From assembly GCF_003324485.1 (NCBI RefSeq), contig NZ_QODK01000001.1, positions 1-64,000 of the forward strand: a stretch of DNA of 64,000 bases, read 5' to 3'. The notes under the pieces were generated by a model that was given only the letters and a program-made list of their open reading frames with translations, was not told the DNA's origin and ran no database searches. Position 1 is the first letter of the stretch, and the number at the start of each line of letters is the position of its first letter. The position numbers and the translations under genes are program-made. The stretch comes from Cohaesibacter intestini. Its GTDB lineage: Bacteria > Pseudomonadota > Alphaproteobacteria > Rhizobiales > Cohaesibacteraceae. This document shows positions 62,707-64,000 of the stretch, piece by piece.

Positions 62707-63648
62707 ATGAATATTCTCCTCTATGCCAATGGCTGGGACATGGATGCGTGGGCAACACGCATCCGCAAGGAACTGCCTCATGCAACGATCATCACGCCGG
62801 ACACGCTCACCAATCCGGCCAGTGTCGATTATGCGATGGTCTGGAAGCCGGAACCGGGATATCTCGCAGGCTTTCCCAACCTCAAGGTCATCTGTTCACT
62901 TGGCGCCGGGGTTGACTTTCTGATGGCCGACCCAGACCTGCCTGACCTGCCGGTGGTGCGGGTGATTGACCCGGACCTGACGGGTCGGATGAGCGAATAT
63001 GTGCTGCTGCAATGCCTGTTGCATCATCGCCGGACCCTCTCCTATCTGCGTTATCAAGCCGCCGGTATCTGGAAGGATCAGGCCGATGTGGCGGCTCGCG
63101 AAATCCGTGTCGGCGTGCTGGGGCTGGGGATACTCGGCCTTGACGCAGCCCGAAAATTGCAAATGGTCGGCTATGACGTCGCTGGCTGGAGCCGGTCGCC
63201 CAAATCCATCGATGGCCTTCGCACCTTTGCCGGAGCCGAGGGGCTGGATGCGATGGCTGCGCGGACGGATATTCTGGTGTCGCTATTGCCGCACACGCCC
63301 CAGACCGAGGGCATGCTCAATCTCACCCTGTTCCGCAAGCTGGCGCAGGACGGACCGCTGGGGGGACCGGTGGTGATCAATGCCGGGCGCGGCAAGCTGC
63401 AGGTCGAGCGTGATATCATGGAAGCGCTTGATGAAGGCAGCCTGATCGGCGCGTCGCTGGATGTGTTCGAGGAGGAGCCTTTGCGGGACGGCAGTCCGAT
63501 CTGGTCGCATCCTTCGATCATTCTCACCCCACACAATGCCGCGGTCAGTGACCCGATCGCCACAACGGCCTATCTGGCTCGTCAATTGACGCTATTTGAG
63601 GCGGGCGAGCCGATGGAAAGCGTGGTTGATCGCAACGCGGGATACTGA
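62707..63648 (+). CDS. ghrA: Glyoxylate/hydroxypyruvate reductase A-type dehydrogenase
   Basis: A D-isomer-specific 2-hydroxyacid dehydrogenase of 313 aa. The NAD(P)-binding Rossmann motif is G-V-L-G-L-G-I-L-G (about 137-145). The catalytic Arg lies in I-N-A-G-R-G-K-L (about 236-243), and the catalytic His is in L-T-P-H-N-A-A-V-S-D. It reduces glyoxylate or hydroxypyruvate with NADPH in the cytoplasm. It is 24 nt from yejF; co-transcription is possible but the functional link is unclear. Confidence 0.88.
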   Translation: MNILLYANGWDMDAWATRIRKELPHATIITPDTLTNPASVDYAMVWKPEPGYLAGFPNLKVICSLGAGVDFLMADPDLPDLPVVRVIDPDLTGRMSEYVLLQCLLHHRRTLSYLRYQAAGIWKDQADVAAREIRVGVLGLGILGLDAARKLQMVGYDVAGWSRSPKSIDGLRTFAGAEGLDAMAARTDILVSLLPHTPQTEGMLNLTLFRKLAQDGPLGGPVVINAGRGKLQVERDIMEALDEGSLIGASLDVFEEEPLRDGSPIWSHPSIILTPHNAAVSDPIATTAYLARQLTLFEAGEPMESVVDRNAGY

Positions 63649-63791
63649 CCCCCGCACCTTTGTTGTCTTGTCTTGCAAGGCTACGGATCAGGGGCCGCTT
63701 GGTCCGGCTTTCTCTTTGACGGTTGACTTCAACCGCAATCAACGCTCTCCTATGGCAATATACCAAATTGCATTTTCAAGGAGACCGGATT

Positions 63792-64000
63792 TTGAAGAGA
63801 CTGTTGTTGCTTTTGATTTTTCTGGCCCCGTTGCCCGCATGGGCGGACGGGTTCGGTTTTGAAACGCCTTCGGGCAATATCTATTGCAATGGGCATATCA
63901 GCGACGGTGGAGGCATTTCGTGCGAGATTGTCGTACGACAGGGCCCGCCAGCCAGACCCAAACCGTCTTCCTGTCGCCAGAGTTGGGGTCACAGTTTTTC
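63792..64000 (+). CDS. Secreted DUF6636-like protein, cut by window end
   Basis: A TTG start with AAGGAGA 6 nt upstream opens a frame that runs past the end of the window (about 69 codons visible). Residues 1-18 form a signal peptide (L-L-L-L-L-I-F-L-A-P-L-P-A-W-A). The mature start F-E-T-P-S-G-N-I-Y-C-N-G-H, then G-I-S-C-E-I and S-S-C … W-G-H-S-F-F, follows the pattern F-x-T-P-S-G-N-I-x-C … C … C … W-G of DUF6636-type exported proteins. The family's function is unknown. Confidence 0.7.
   Translation, partial: MKRLLLLLIFLAPLPAWADGFGFETPSGNIYCNGHISDGGGISCEIVVRQGPPARPKPSSCRQSWGHSF

Noticed and set aside
1-64000. CRISPR array, IS transposase or rRNA operon
   Set aside because: No regularly spaced short repeats, transposase motifs or rRNA sequence seen on either strand.

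Overview
The window is chromosomal DNA of an alphaproteobacterium. Gene content and neighbourhoods fit Hyphomicrobiales (Rhizobiales): a SAM-II riboswitch ahead of metZ, a long alphaproteobacterial dCTP deaminase, CycM cytochrome c, DUF1868, a rhizobial-type DnaX without the usual zinc cysteines, and a trkH-phoR-pst-phoU-phoB cluster. A BacNav-type sodium channel and moderate GC suggest a marine member, perhaps near Cohaesibacter, but that genus guess is inference only. No rRNA, CRISPR array, IS transposase or phage structural gene was seen.

Region 1 (1-4570) is the right end of an integrated element. It holds a tyrosine recombinase with an overlapping excisionase-like gene, stopping just short of the 3' end of a tRNA-Gly(CCC) gene that is the likely insertion target. 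To the left are two intact tandem paralogues that look like enlarged PemK/MazF-type proteins, a decayed third copy that I could align by eye, and several large inverted repeats. The other end of the element lies outside the window. This is the least ordinary part of the sequence.

Region 2 (4793-17178) is core chromosome. It has a voltage-gated sodium channel and GST-fold protein, a BioF2-like acetyltransferase, a dcd-yigZ pair, a peptidoglycan-binding protein, metZ behind a SAM-II riboswitch, and an acyl-CoA thioesterase. It also has a sulfur operon (double-rhodanese periplasmic sulfurtransferase, YeeE/YedE transporter, small membrane protein), a VOC protein, a CDP-alcohol phosphatidyltransferase with a C92-like peptidase, and apaG.

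Region 3 (17248-26962) is ion and phosphate homeostasis: trkH, phoR, pstS (with a triple 11-bp Pho box and a strong terminator behind it), pstC, pstA, pstB, phoU and phoB, all on the plus strand. PhoR and PhoB form the sensor and regulator, PstSCAB imports phosphate, and PhoU links transport to signalling.

Region 4 (27040-43109) is housekeeping: an L,D-transpeptidase, dapD and dapE (lysine/meso-DAP synthesis), a DUF805 protein, truA-fmt-def, rmuC, a DUF1868 protein, the dnaX-ybaB-recR cluster, a small SRP RNA with its promoter upstream of dnaX, a HIT protein and NADH pyrophosphatase.

Region 5 (43136-64000) holds an acyltransferase, a Tat-exported metallo-beta-lactamase-fold hydrolase, a CHASE-PAS-GGDEF-EAL c-di-GMP protein, an orphan secreted protein, kdsB-pheA, cycM, NAD salvage (pncA-pncB), a YbaK deacylase, a yejABEF-type peptide importer with two tandem binding proteins, a GhrA-type reductase, and the start of a secreted protein cut off by the window end.
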